A DNA stretch of 64,000 nucleotides. It comes from Silurus meridionalis (lineage: Eukaryota; Chordata; Actinopteri; Siluriformes; Siluridae). The first letter of the stretch is position 1. Every line of letters begins with the position of its first letter. The position numbers and the translations under genes were made by a program. The notes beneath the pieces were generated by a model that was given only the letters and a program-made list of their open reading frames with translations, had not been told where the DNA came from and searched no databases. Positions 25,440 to 36,319 of this stretch are shown here, in pieces. Where the stretch lies: positions 2,500,001 through 2,564,000 of the forward strand of contig NC_060891.1 of assembly GCF_014805685.1 (NCBI RefSeq), given 5' to 3'.

Positions 25440-25643
25440 CTTTCGGCTTCTCCTATTAGGGGTCGCCACAGTGGATCATCTGCATGTTTGATTTGGCACA
25501 TCCTTTTATGCTGGATGCCCTTCCTAACGCAACCCTCCCTATTTATCCGGGGTTGGGACCGGCACTAAGAGTGGCTGGAGTTGGTTTCCTGACCGGGGAT
25601 CGAACCCGGGCGAGCGCCGCATCCTAACCACTAGACCATATTC
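25440..25643 (-). mobile_element. tRNA-Glu-derived SINE with RTE-like 3' tail
   Basis: The reverse complement starts tggtctagtggttaggatgc (A box) and has gcccgggttcgatccccggt (B box), nearly identical to vertebrate tRNA-Glu. A segment of about 12 nt around the variable arm is missing. A body follows, then the 3' tail gtggcgacccctaataggag aagccgaaag, which matches the LINE 3' end at 44973-45022. Degraded tRNA and fused body show it is a SINE, not a tRNA gene. Confidence 0.85.
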
Positions 25644-27780
25644 CTGAAAAGTTCTTTAAGCCGTGTCCACACTAGTATGTTGTCAGTCAACAAAAAACTT
25701 AGCTGTTTGAAAAACGCTCTGCAAAGTGGATGAATTTGAAAAATGTCCTTTTTGCATTTTGGACTGTAAATCTTTCGAAAGCAATGATGCATATTTATTG
25801 ATTGCTGTGACGTTTCAAACTGCCAGAACATAAATAAACGGCAGGCTTGATGACGCGGGTCCTACGTTTTGCTCGTGTGCGGTACAGGGACATAATCGTT
25901 TTCAGACATTTCTGTGTGGATGAACAACTTTTGGGTAACGATTGAAAACAAAAGTGTTGACGCGGCGCGTTTTTAAGAAGAAAAGGAAGTTTTTAGATTT
26001 ATCCAGATCCATTAGTCTTTTTTACCTAAAAATTTTTTATAATGAATTTCTAATTCAAACCATTTCCCAAAATGGTGCTTATTGTTAGATTTGCATTGGA
26101 TTTTCTATAAATAAAAAAAAAAGCCTTAAAATTTGTTACAGCGCACATTATGAAACCAAAAAAATTATATTTGAATCCTTCTTTACCATCTCGAGAGCAC
26201 CTTTACAGTGAAAAACAAACCAAATTGAATATTTTACTATGCAAATAAACGTATATTTCATTGCATCTTTTTGCATTTAATAGACGCAAGTATCTGATTG
26301 AGCTCTGATACAAACAGAACGAATGACAGTTTCAGCCAATCAGCTGATGATCCTTTGTATCCCACTGCTGGGTTGCGCTACAAAAAGAAAATCTACGAAT
26401 CTTCGAATTCGTGAAATCAAGCGCTAACTTTAGCGCACAGCCGAACCCGGCTCTTTTAATTGCTTGTAAAGCATCGAGGTTGTAACGAAAAACGTGATCT
26501 TTAACACTGCGCCAGAGACCCGGAGGCGCGCGGGGAGGAAAGGAAGGTAACGCCGGGGCTCGTGTAAGTTGTCAAGAGATGATCAAATAGCTCAGACACG
26601 AGGCGACTACAGAGCGCCTTCGCCTGCCGAAGAAATATAAAGTCCAGATTTAATTCCGATACCGAGAAATAGAATTTCAAAGCCGGATGTCTTATCGTCG
26701 GCGTGTCCCTTCGCCGGACTGATTTCCCTAGCAAAGGCCTGTCACTGCTATTATGTTGAACATGGAAGCAATTTACTGCTCTAGCTAAACAGGGCTACCG
26801 GTGCTCTTGTAGCCCCTAAATGTTTGAAGTTATCATTGAAAAAGGAGGGGGTGGAAAGAGAAAGAAAGAGAGGAAGAAAGAGAGAGAGAGGGGGGAAAAA
26901 ATAACATTTTGAATGTTTTGGGGGTAAAGGCACCAGGCTGGTGAGACTGTAATTGAAAAGTATCAATCAAAAAACAAGGCAAGGGCCAAGAGGTAGAAGC
27001 TTTTATGTTAACCCATGGAGCAGAGGAAGCAAAATACATTTCCTTTGAATAGGTAATTCACTTCGCTCTCTGCAGACCTTAAGCTTCACACCAAAGCTCC
27101 CAAAAAATGTTATTTTAAACAAACAAATAAATAAATAAATGGGCCGAATCTCCGGACAGGGCTCTCCTGGATTATCAAGTGGAGCATGTGGCCATTACAG
27201 AGCCCTTTTTTTTTTTTGTGTGTGTGATGCTATCTGGCTCCTGAGATAAGCCCTGAACCAGACTGAGCTTCCATACATGAGAAATAAGGAGCTCCTTGTG
27301 CTTTTTTTTTTTAAATAGCTTTTCATGTTCCTGTGCTGTAAATAACAACCACAAATTTATCAGCCGTATAGGTTCACGCTGAAGAAAAATACGTTCAGAG
27401 CCGTTTCATGGCCGGGTGAAGTAGTTCCCCGAGTTACGACGGATGAATCCAAGTTAAACCATGGCCTTTCCTACCCAGGAGTCTTGAAGAGTGGTGATCA
27501 CTATGGGGTAGTGTACTCAATCATTGATCATTTAACTAATGACAGTTTTAGCAAAACAGAGAAATTTACATTAGCGTAATGTATAAACTATGCAGTATAA
27601 TTGGATGTGGCAGCAGGTGCGTGGATGAGCACCGGTTCGCGAGTGGAAGGCGGAGCCAGACTAAACGAGTGGTTACAAGCAAACCGTGTAGGTGATGAGA
27701 CTAATCAGTGCACTCTGTTTCAGTGTCTGGCGACGCTGATAAAGAAGAGAGAGAGAAGATTATCCCTAATGTTTAAAGCT
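25644..27780. other. Mostly unique intergenic stretch
   Basis: No microsatellite or transposon. Blocks at 26380-26760 and 26760-27080 have even composition and CpG retention (ggctaccggtgctcttgtag; gagactgtaattgaaaagta) and may be conserved elements. A short T run is at 27210-27220. Confidence 0.55.
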
Positions 27781-27975
27781 CAGTGAGTGATTACTGATCA
27801 GAAGGTCGAGGGTTTAAGCCCGTGTATCGCCAAGCTGCCATTCCTTGGGCCCTTGAGCAAGGCCCTTAACCTTCTGTGCTCAAAAGGTGCTGAAACATGT
27901 CTGGCCCCAGCTTCCTAACATCATGAAGAATTTTACAGCGGTGTAAAGTACATGTGAAATGTAAAGCTTCTCTCT
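27781..27975 (+). mobile_element. tRNA-derived SINE copy
   Basis: Contains ttactgatcagaaggtcgag then ggtttaagcc (B-box-like), the core tgggcccttgagcaaggccc, cagcttcctaacatcat and the 3' end aattttacagcggtgtaaag. The A-box head is mostly lost. Best-preserved core among the four copies. Confidence 0.7.
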
Positions 27976-29224
27976 GAGACAATATGAGGAAGAACCCGTC
28001 CTTAGTTAGGAGACCACCCGATTATAAATAACCCCCTTCTATATCTGTGCACTATACAGTCAATGTGTAACAAAGAAATTCGTCCATTTTGAGATTTGAG
28101 CGCAAAACTGTTCTAAGCGCATCCGAGGCTCAAACTTCCTACATACCAACTTTCCAAACCCGGGTCCAAAGTCTGACTTTCCCAAGTCTTGGGTCTCTCC
28201 AAACCCGAAGCATATGATCAGATTAAAGCTGGAGCGCCATCGACGTGATTCTACTGGAAATGGGCCACGACAGAGAGGCGTTACGCATTTCTCTTTGATC
28301 TACAGTAATGATTACGGCACCATATGGAAAATCAGTGGGGTTTTTCCAAATCCTGTCAGGAAACGACTTAAAAATAAAACACGTTCCCAATAAAACCCAC
28401 TCAAACACACAACTGGTAAAGATGATGAGCGCTGAAGCGAGAACGCCGCGTCGCCATCAGGGAGCGTAAGAACGTTCCCAAACCATGGCATTATACATAG
28501 ATTCATTCAAGTTAGGTCTGTGAATAGAATTCAAAATGCTAGTCATCTTTTAATACCTAGCTTATATACTTTTTGTCCAGATTCGATTGATTATTTTCTT
28601 CTATCATTATTATATATTTCATGTATATGACACATTACACTAATTCGCGCGTGTCACAGTATCTATAGTAACGACAAATCCGAAAGTTTTTTTTGTGTTT
28701 GTCTAAATAACCTCAAGAAAACCGAGGAGAGATTCGCTGCTGTTAGACGGGACGTGAGAACATGACCGGACTTGTTTTTTTTTCTTGTTGTAGTTTTTTT
28801 TTAAATCATTAAATGAAAATATAACAATCAGAAACACTAATTAGAGCTTGATAGCACTATTTCTGTGGAGACGAATACTATAAAAAAGTGTTTTTTTCAA
28901 GGTGAATAGAATTGTTTACGTTAGCAAAAGGTTTTGTTCGCATAGCTAGCCAACTATTCCTCTCACAGCTTACACTCTTATACCGGGAGATATTAAAACA
29001 TTTCGAGACGAGCTCTGCTTATATATAAAGTCATTTATTTATCTGTTTACACACCTGCAAAATATTCCTCTTGCACAGCAAAACAGCTTCCCAGCGTTGC
29101 TTTGCGTCATAGTTATTAGTTCATTATAAGGCCATGCAGATCACATAAAGTGTCCACCTACATAAAATCTGTGTATAATCTTTTACTAAAGAAACCAGAC
29201 ACATGCATTATCAACAAGCACCCT
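27976..29224. other. Intergenic, unique
   Basis: 28200-28500 is a CpG-retaining unique block. 28540-29220 is AT-rich. No gene or repeat is recognised before the Tc1 element. Confidence 0.55.
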
Positions 29225-29428
29225 TATACAGTGAGGAAAATAAGTATTTGAACACCCTGCTATTTTGCAAGTTCTCCCACTTAGAAATCATGGAGGGGTC
29301 TGAAATTGTCATCGTAGGTGCATGTCCACTGTGAGAGAATCTAAAAAAAAAAATCCAGAAATCACAATGTATGATTTTTTAACTATTTATTTGTATGATA
29401 CAGCTGCAAATAAGTATTTGAACACCTG
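29225..29428 (+). repeat. Left inverted repeat of Tc1 element
   Basis: The arm begins tatacagtgaggaaaataag and ends near caaataagtatttgaacacc. It contains the two direct repeats typical of IR/DR ends and is longer than the right arm by an AT-rich segment of about 27 bp near 29373-29400. Confidence 0.9.
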
Positions 29429-29440
29429 AGAAAGTCAATG

Positions 29441-30454
29441 TTAATATTTGGTACAGTAGCTTTTGTTTGCAATTACAGAGGTACTGTAGTTTTTCACCAG
29501 GTTTGCACACACTGCAGGAGGGATTTTGGCCCACTCCTCCACACAGATCTTCTCTAGATCAGTCAGGTTTCTGGCCTGTCGCTAAGAAACACAGAGTTTG
29601 AGCTCCCTCCAAAGATTCTCTATTGGGTTTAGGTCTGGAGACTGGCTAGGCCATGCCAGAACCTTGATATGCTTCTTACAGAGCCACTCCTTGGTTATCC
29701 TGGCTGTGTGCTTCGGGTCATTGTCATGTTGGAAGACCAGGCCTCGACCCATCTTCAATGCTCTAACTGAGGGAAGGAGGTTGTTCCCCAAAATCTCGCA
29801 ATACATGGCCCCGGTCATCCTCTCCTTAATACAGTGCAGTCGCCCTGTCCCATGTGCAGAAAAACACCCCCAAAGCATGATGCTACCACCCCCATGCTTC
29901 ACAGTAGGGATGGTGTTCTTGGGATGGTACTCATCATTCTTCTTCCTCCGAACACGTTTAGTGGAATTATGACCCAAAAGTTCTATTTTGGTCTCATCTG
30001 ACCACATGACTTTCTCCCATGACTCCTCTGGATCATCCAAATGGTCATTGGCAAACTTAAGACGTGCCTAGACATGTGCTGGTTTAAGCAGGGGAACCTT
30101 CTGTGCCATGCATGATTTTAAACCATGACGTCTTAGTGTATTACAAACAGTAACCTTGGAAACAGTGGTCCCAGCTCTTTTCAGGTCATTGACCAGCTCC
30201 TCCCGTGTAGTTCTGAGCTGATTTCTCACCTTCCTTAGGATCATTGAGACCCCACGAGGTGAGATCTTGCATGGAGCCCCAGTCCGATGGAGATTGACAG
30301 TCATGTTTAGCTTCTTCCATTTTCTAATGATTGCTCCAACAGTGGACCTTTTTTCACCAAGCTGCTTGCCAATTTCCCCGTAGCCCTTTCCAGTCTTGTG
30401 GAGGTGAACAATTTTGTGTCTAGTGTCTTTGGACAGCTCTTTGGTCTTGGCCAT
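29441..30454 (-). pseudogene. Tc1 transposase, interrupted by two in-frame TAG codons
   Basis: The frame runs from ATG at 30454 to TAA at 29441, 337 codons, the normal length for Tc1 transposases (about 340). It starts [16 protein letters not shown], followed by paired-like helix-turn-helix segments ([29 protein letters not shown]). The DDE catalytic domain follows: MWSDETK (first Asp), [11 protein letters not shown] (second Asp) and [14 protein letters not shown] (Glu), with exactly 34 residues between the second Asp and Glu (DD34E). Codon 129 (30070-30068) and codon 291 (29584-29582) are TAG. There is no frameshift. Both stops could arise by a single C-to-T change in a CAG codon. The gene cannot produce a full protein. 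Confidence 0.93.
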
Positions 30455-30616
30455 GTTAGTAGTTGGATTCTTACTGAATGTATAGGGTGGACAGGTGTCA
30501 TTATTCAGCTACGGCCTCAAACAGGTGCATCTAATTTAGGATAATAAATGTAGTGGAGGTGGACATTTTAAAGGCAGACTAACAGGTCTTTGAGGGTCAG
30601 AATTTTAGCTGATAGA

Positions 30617-30794
30617 CAGGTGTTCAAATACTTATTTGCAGCTGTATATTGTGATTTCTGGATTTTTTTTTTAGATTATGTCTCTCACAGTGGACATGCA
30701 CCTACGATGACAATTTCAGACCTCTCCATGATTTCTAAGTGGGAGAACTTGCAAAACAGCAGGGTGTTCAAATACTTATTTTCCTCACTATATA
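30617..30794 (-). repeat. Right inverted repeat of Tc1 element, with internal deletion
   Basis: Reverse-complement copy of the left arm, ending ttttcctcactatata. It lacks an AT-rich segment of about 27 bp present in the left arm just inside the inner direct repeat, and has a small insertion near the (T)n run. Otherwise the arms match closely. Confidence 0.9.
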
Positions 30795-31129
30795 AACCTG
30801 TCATTCATTTTACTGCTCAATTAACCACTATTGGACCAATCAGATTCAAGAATTCGGCCGCGTCGTTCTATGTAATCTATAACCACCTACAGGGATTTCC
30901 TAGCGAAAGTGCCAAAATCTGTTGAAACGATTGTCCCAGGGAAACATGTTTGCGATTCTTTGTCTACAAAGGACACTTCGCCCAAATGTTCGCACCAAAA
31001 AGCTTGATCCCGTAGAGCAGATGTTTGGGAGCAGACAGGAGTCCACCAGTTCTCCTTGTCCTCTCATCTCATTCTGTCGCTTTCATGTCTCCCCTACCAG
31101 TCCGGCAATCTGCCTCTCTGCCCAGCGTG

Positions 31130-31212
31130 TCCTCACACCTACACCTACATCACCCCGTCTCCCCACCACCATCACCTCTACCTTCCCCCCACCCCCCAAT
31201 CCTTCCCCATCG

Positions 31213-31241
<29 letters not shown>
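31130..31241. repeat. Pyrimidine tract ending in poly(T)
   Basis: A C/T-rich stretch leads into a run of about 31 T. A reverse-inserted poly(A) tail is possible, but no retroposon body is recognisable next to it. Confidence 0.85.
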
Positions 31242-31243
<2 letters not shown>

Positions 31244-31289
31244 AGGGAGAAAAACAGCACGGCCGAGGTTTTTAATTCAAATTTCATCT

Positions 31290-31440
31290 GCAGCTCGGCG
31301 GCCCGTAAGCTCACTCAGCAGTCACTGGAGTCTAAAGTGGCTCTGGGGAGCGCTCTCACAGTTCTATATGCAAATAGAGCTGCACCTGGCCAGTGGAGCA
31401 GGCCTGCTGAGAGCTTACTTATGCAAATCTGATTGAGTGA
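31290..31440. promoter_or_regulatory. Candidate regulatory element with two POU octamers
   Basis: Perfect ATGCAAAT octamers lie at 31368-31375 and 31421-31428, 53 bp apart, in a unique block that also has caggcctgctgagagc and tggccagtgg. Octamers are bound by POU factors (established). Use here is inference. Confidence 0.35.
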
Positions 31441-31940
31441 GAGCATATTGCCACGAACGCACACAGGCCCCTTGCAGACCACGAGTTATATTTCACCCGT
31501 GCCTCAGCCACCGTGTTCAAAAAAAGACGCATTTTATTTAAAAAGGGGAAGGTAAAAGAGTAGCAAAAGAATGCACCATTTCTAGAAGAGCAGAACGCCT
31601 ACGTGATGAACTTCCTCTTTTTTTTATTATTATTATTCCCGATCGAATTCCAACACACACCTTGCTCGCTTTCACGGCTTCATGGGAGAATAAATGACAC
31701 GGGAATTTTCGCGAATGGGTCGAAATCTCAATATGGCCGACGTACCACTTTGCATCCGAGTGTGGCATCGACCCGGTGATTAGGCGGCGGAGGTTCGCTA
31801 CGGTTTGATCTCGCATTCGGTTTGCGAGAAACTCTGATGTAGATAAAACAAACAAAAAGACGGAATTTTACATAATTACTTATTCCAACTTCAATTTCAG
31901 TCTTAACTCATTGTCAAATCATCTCATGTTTACACGCATC

Positions 31941-32436
31941 AATAACTCACCACGTATTCCAGATTCCTATATAACATACATCTGTGCAAAAGGAAAAAAA
32001 AACTTGCATATGTTTGTGCACCTGTGAAACAGGAAGCAGGATTTGCATAGTGAGTGTTAACTCTTGCCAAAAAACAATTAAGGTTTATTATAAATATAAC
32101 CAAATATCTGCCATTTTCATTAAAACCGAACATTAATTAATTCACTTTAAATGTTGTCATTTTTAATATCAACATATTACAGATATTTTTGCATCCGTTT
32201 ATTTCTTGCATTCTCCACGCAAATCATTTAGCCATTTTTTAAGTATTAAAATGCTGAATTGTTTTTCCTTATGTTTTAAGTTAAAGGTATTACAAAAAAA
32301 TATAGAGCAATAAGTTAAATAACGTTATTTTTATATACCAAGATATCTGTTAAACGGATTAAAATAAATGTATTTCTTTAATTGACCAGTTGCTACTGTA
32401 TAAAACGAATATAACACTTTTGCTTCTATTGGTAAT
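31941..32436 (+). repeat. Duplicated segment, copy 1
   Basis: About 496 bp is collinear with 35010-35510. Matching landmarks are acaggaagcaggatttgcat agtgagtgttaactct, gagcaataagttaaataacg, and gaccagttgctactgtataa. Identity is moderate with several indels. No coding potential was seen. It may be a local duplication or two copies of an unnamed repeat. Confidence 0.75.
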
Positions 32437-32584
32437 TTCATGCTCGTAAGGAGTCTCCAGTGTCTCAGTTTGTCCACCACAGAAAAGGTTTGTGCATTTT
32501 GAGATGCTTTTATGCTCACCACAGTGTTAAAGAACAATTATTTGAGCGCATTATTTGAGTTAATTAAAGCTCTCGACCTGTGTG

Positions 32585-32662
32585 ATTTAACATACTGCAG
32601 TTGACACATGACTGAAGGATAATTGCACATACAGGTGTTCCTAATAAAGTGGCAGTGATATT
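32585..32662 (+). mobile_element. DNA-transposon end fragment
   Basis: It ends with acaggtgttcctaataaagt ggc, a terminus seen widely in fish and amphibian DNA transposons. Only about 75 bp can be associated with it. A second decayed match (gtgttcctaataaaatggcc) lies at 11687-11706. Confidence 0.5.
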
Positions 32663-33633
32663 ATATATATTCATTATTTCTTTATGTGTCACGTCAGTCC
32701 TGCTGTATAGAGTAATATAGGATCAGGTGAACGGATTATTACAAGCATGTCATTATATCCTCTTACGCCTACATTTGTCTCTCTGCATCGATATGGATAT
32801 TTCCCTCAAAGCGGTAAGCGGTAAGTCCGGGGCACCGCGCCTTGGCGAATTTGTCTGAATGCTAATCCAGCGTTGTCACCCGGCTGCTCCGGCTCGCTCG
32901 TGCTCCAGTTAATTCAAGTAGCTCATGTCATTATGTAAGGCATCAGAGTGTAATTGCACTAAAACGTAGTGGTGTGAAGCTGTCCGCTAAATCAACACGC
33001 GCGCTAACGCTAGCGCGCCGCAACGCTCCGCTCTGCTCTTTAGAAGCGCGCGTCACGTCCGATCAGACGTGGTAAGTCGGACCGAATTATTCAATTTGCT
33101 GTAACGTAATTATTTGCGATGCGTTCGAGGCCTGGTGCTTTTATTATGACTGGGGAGTGATGAATTGAATTAGCAAAGAAAAAACGGACCTGAGAGAGAG
33201 CAGGGTTCTCGAGAAACGAGTGTGGATCAGTCGTTTAAAGGCCGACTGCTGAACTGTGGCGAGCTTTATTACAGGAATGTGCTCATAACTTAGACATATT
33301 AACTGAATCGTCCCTCATTTAGATATAATAATGTAAAATGTAATTAGGATTACACATATATGTTAAAATCCAACAATTCTAAAAGATTAGGAGCCAATAC
33401 AAGCTTTTGATAGGAAAGTGACGTGATAAAAAATGGATATTTATTAATTGCATTGTGACTAATATTGGCATTAGTGATGCCATCATTCCTATACAGTCAT
33501 TATATATAGCATAAAACATGCTAATAAAACACTGCTAATTAGATAAATGTTATTATATATCCAATGTTAGCATTAGGACATTTGTCATGAATTGAATTAT
33601 ATGTGAACTGTTTTTGTAGCTAGCTAATTTAAG
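32663..33633. other. Intergenic with candidate conserved block and GC hairpin
   Basis: 32780-33180 is a GC-balanced, CpG-rich unique block (ttaattcaagtagctcatgt; cggaccgaattattcaattt) in AT-rich surroundings. It includes the hairpin at 32999-33018. 33260-33630 is AT-rich with no recognised feature. Confidence 0.5.
32999..33018. repeat. GC-rich hairpin
   Basis: gcgcgcta, loop acgc, tagcgcgc: a perfect 8-bp stem with a 4-nt loop inside a candidate conserved block. Confidence 0.85.
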
Positions 33634-33635
33634 CA

Positions 33636-33698
<63 letters not shown>
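33634..33698. repeat. (GATA)n(GACA)n microsatellite
   Basis: Three GATA units followed by about 13 GACA units. Confidence 0.97.
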
Positions 33699-33736
33699 TA
33701 GAATTGTGTCATCCACAGGAGTCGTTGGTTTGTGTG

Positions 33737-33992
33737 ATGTTCACGTTAGGTCATGTTCACTCTAGGTCATGTTCACGCTAGGTCATGTTCACGCTAGTTC
33801 AAGTTCACGCTAGGTCATGTTAACGCTAGGTCATGTTAACGCTAGGTTATGTTCCCACCAGGTCATGTTCACGTTAGTTCATGTTCACGCTAGGTCATAT
33901 TCACGCTAGGTCATGTTAACGCTAGGTCATGTTCACGCCAGGTCATGTTCACGCCAGGTCATGTTCACGCCAGGTCATGTCCACACGGCGCT
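33737..33992 (+). repeat. 16-bp minisatellite, unit ggtcatgttcacgcta
   Basis: About sixteen tandem 16-bp units with few substitutions (ttcacg, ttaacg, gctagg, gccagg variants). The last three units share the gccagg variant, which suggests recent local expansion at the right end. It starts about 40 bp after the (GACA)n run. Confidence 0.93.
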
Positions 33993-34599
33993 GCCCGAGC
34001 TTTAATATCACTTACACAGATTAGCAGATTCATCTCTCTTTACTGAGCGACTACACAAAATCCAGACGCAGGCCACAAAATGACGTTACATGTGGACACT
34101 ATAAAAGGTCATTTGTAGTTCCGCCTGGCTCCGTCCCCGCCGAGCGTCCCGCCGTCTCCGTGGCGGAGCAACAGAAAGAGCTGCATGACTCTCTGACTGA
34201 CACTTTTCCTAATTGTATCCACTCATTCATGACAATTTGATTAAAATATTACGCCAAAGTCTCGCCCCCTGTTTGTTCCATGCCTCCGAATCTAATTCAG
34301 ATTTTTTATTTTTTTTTTAAAGAGAGAGATTACTTTCACAGGCATGACTGAGGATGCTATTAACTTCTACTTAATCTTTATTAATGCTCTGATTTTAACA
34401 TATGTATAGCTTTCGTCTCGCTCCCTTTGTTTTAATTCCAGGTTTCATCAAAGATTTCAGATTGCGGTTTACACATTATTTCTGTTACTCTAAAAATCAT
34501 TAATACTGCCATTATTACTAATATCACTATTACTACTTCCACTGTTATTATTACCACTGCTTATTTTACCAGTATCACTACTATAACTATAACTGTAAA
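33993..34599. other. Intergenic with candidate conserved block
   Basis: 34060-34400 is unique, with gctgcatgactctctgactg, ttcatgacaatttgattaaa and similar motif-rich text. 34490-34600 is a decayed (ATT)n-like stretch. Confidence 0.5.
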
Positions 34600-34970
34600 A
34601 CAACTTCTTTCCCAAACTATGGGCCCAAATTTGGAGGCACTCACATGTATAGAACATCTTTGGATGCTGCATAACATTTTCCCTTCACTTAAACTGCAAG
34701 ACCCAAACCTGTTCGAGCATGAGGATGCTCCTGTGCATAAAAACACCTCCATGAAGATATGATTTTCACGGGTTCAAGTAAAAGATCTCCTGCTATAATG
34801 CTCAACCCCCGACCCTATTGAACACCTTTGGAAGGATTCTGAAGACACTCCAGGCCTCCTCACGTACTACATCAGTACTTTACTTTACAACACCCTTGTG
34901 GAGACTGCATGTGGAATGGGACGTTTAAAAAGCACATACAAGTCTTATGGTTCGGTGTCCACAAACATAT
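34600..34970 (+). mobile_element. Tc1-type MITE family A copy
   Basis: Reads aaatttggaggcactcacat, tctttggatgctgcataaca, aacctgttcgagcatgagga, accctattgaacacctttgg and the end tcggtgtccacaaacatata. A small deletion removes part of the transposase-derived core. Confidence 0.75.
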
Positions 34971-35009
34971 ATAATATATATGTATTAATATGTAATATAT
35001 ATAATATAC

Positions 35010-35509
35010 ATAGTAATAACTGTCCATGTTTTCCTGATTCCAATATAACATATGTCTGTGCGAAGGGAATAAAACTTACATACGTTCAGGCATCTCAGAA
35101 ACAGGAAGCAGGATCTGCACAGTGAGTATTAACTCTGCAAAATAAATAAATAAATAAATATATATAAAATATATCAGAAATACATTCAAATTTCCGCCAC
35201 TTTCTATTAATACCAAATCTAATTATTATTAAAACTCATTTCTCGCATTCGTAAATTCAGCTGATTCAGCATTTTTTAAGAAATAAATTGCTATATTTTT
35301 AAATAAAAAAAAAAAACATGGAGTAATAAGTTTAATGACGTTATTTACCAAGACGTCTGTTTTTGCACATTTTGTAAAAGTGATTGTAAACAGTCGGACG
35401 CAGACCACTGATGAGGGGTGTTTATTTTCTTGATTTATTTTACCCATAAAAAAAAGACCAGTTGCTGTTGTATAAGAGGAATATCACACTTCATTTGCTC
35501 CTACTTTAT

Positions 35510-35510
<1 letters not shown>
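35010..35510 (+). repeat. Duplicated segment, copy 2
   Basis: Direct-orientation partner of 31941-32436, with acaggaagcaggatctgcac agtgagtattaactct, gagtaataagtttaatgacg and gaccagttgctgttgtataa in the same order. It has gained an (AATA)n stretch near 35140 and an extra segment near 35370-35450. Confidence 0.75.

Positions 35511-35516
<6 letters not shown>

Positions 35517-35557
<41 letters not shown>
35517..35557. repeat. (CA)n microsatellite
   Basis: (AC)n directly after duplicated segment copy 2. Confidence 0.95.
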
Positions 35558-35559
<2 letters not shown>

Positions 35560-36081
35560 CACACATATATACATGAGGTGATGTAACAGTAATGAAATGT
35601 GACTCCGGTTTTATGACGCTGCACTTTTCATGTTGCAGTCACACTGAAGAATCATCCGTCCTTGTTTGCGGTCATTGATTCAATTAATCCACAGACCCCG
35701 AGAACACCTAAAAAAATTAGCCTTCCCATAAAAAAAAGGGGGGAAAGAATGTGTAATATGATATCAGAGAACATGGTAAGGTGAATCCAGTGGGCTCACA
35801 GCTCAGAGGATTGGAAAAAATACATGTATCATTCACCTGATTTGAATTGTAGCTCGTCTTTTCTTTTTTTTTTTTTCCTTTTTTTGAATTTCTGCCAATT
35901 CATTTTGTACATTAAAAATTGGTCAGGGTTGATAAGATTCCATTTTCACGGTTGGCAATGCGGAACTGGCGAAAGAATACAATTACAGACCCCAGAGTAA
36001 ACTCTCCGAATGTCAACTTGATGTAAATGATGGAGAGTGGGAACACAAAGGAACAGGCTTCAACATCTCCCCTTTTTTTTC

Positions 36082-36084
<3 letters not shown>

Positions 36085-36112
<28 letters not shown>
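36085..36112. repeat. (TC)n microsatellite
   Basis: Pure (TC)n, 28 bp. Confidence 0.95.
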
Positions 36113-36319
36113 CCATCTATCACTCAATCTCTCTTTATCAGGGATGTGTTCACCTCTGCGGTCATTTTCTAAAATGTCTCTCTTTTAAATAAGAGAAAAT
36201 AAAAAGATTATTGAAAAAAAAAAAGAGGAGAAGAAAGGTGAGGGAGAGATTAATCAATTTTTTTCTTTCAGATCATTATATTATCATTATGTATATTGTA
36301 GCCAAGATCCTATATATAT

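Larger units (their letters stand above)
29225..30794 (-). mobile_element. Tc1-type transposon, nearly full length, inactivated
   Basis: The element is about 1,570 bp and is bounded by long inverted repeats (29225-29428 and 30617-30794) at a TA dinucleotide. Each arm carries the motif ataagtatttgaacacc twice, once near the outer and once near the inner end. This is the IR/DR arrangement known from fish Tc1 elements such as Sleeping Beauty. The interior is filled by a minus-strand transposase gene with two nonsense codons. The arms are very similar by eye, apart from a gap of about 27 bp in the right arm, so the insertion is relatively recent. Confidence 0.95.
30795..31940. other. Intergenic with octamer-bearing block
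   Basis: Holds a pyrimidine tract (31130-31241), the candidate regulatory block 31290-31440, and a CpG-retaining unique stretch at 31660-31850. No gene is seen. Confidence 0.55.

Noticed and set aside
25580..25643. Functional tRNA-Glu gene
   Set aside because: Strong A and B boxes, but a stretch between them is missing and the sequence is fused to a SINE body. It cannot fold into a full tRNA.
33737..33992. CRISPR-like array
   Set aside because: Units are contiguous 16-bp tandem repeats without unique spacers, in a vertebrate genome. It is a minisatellite.
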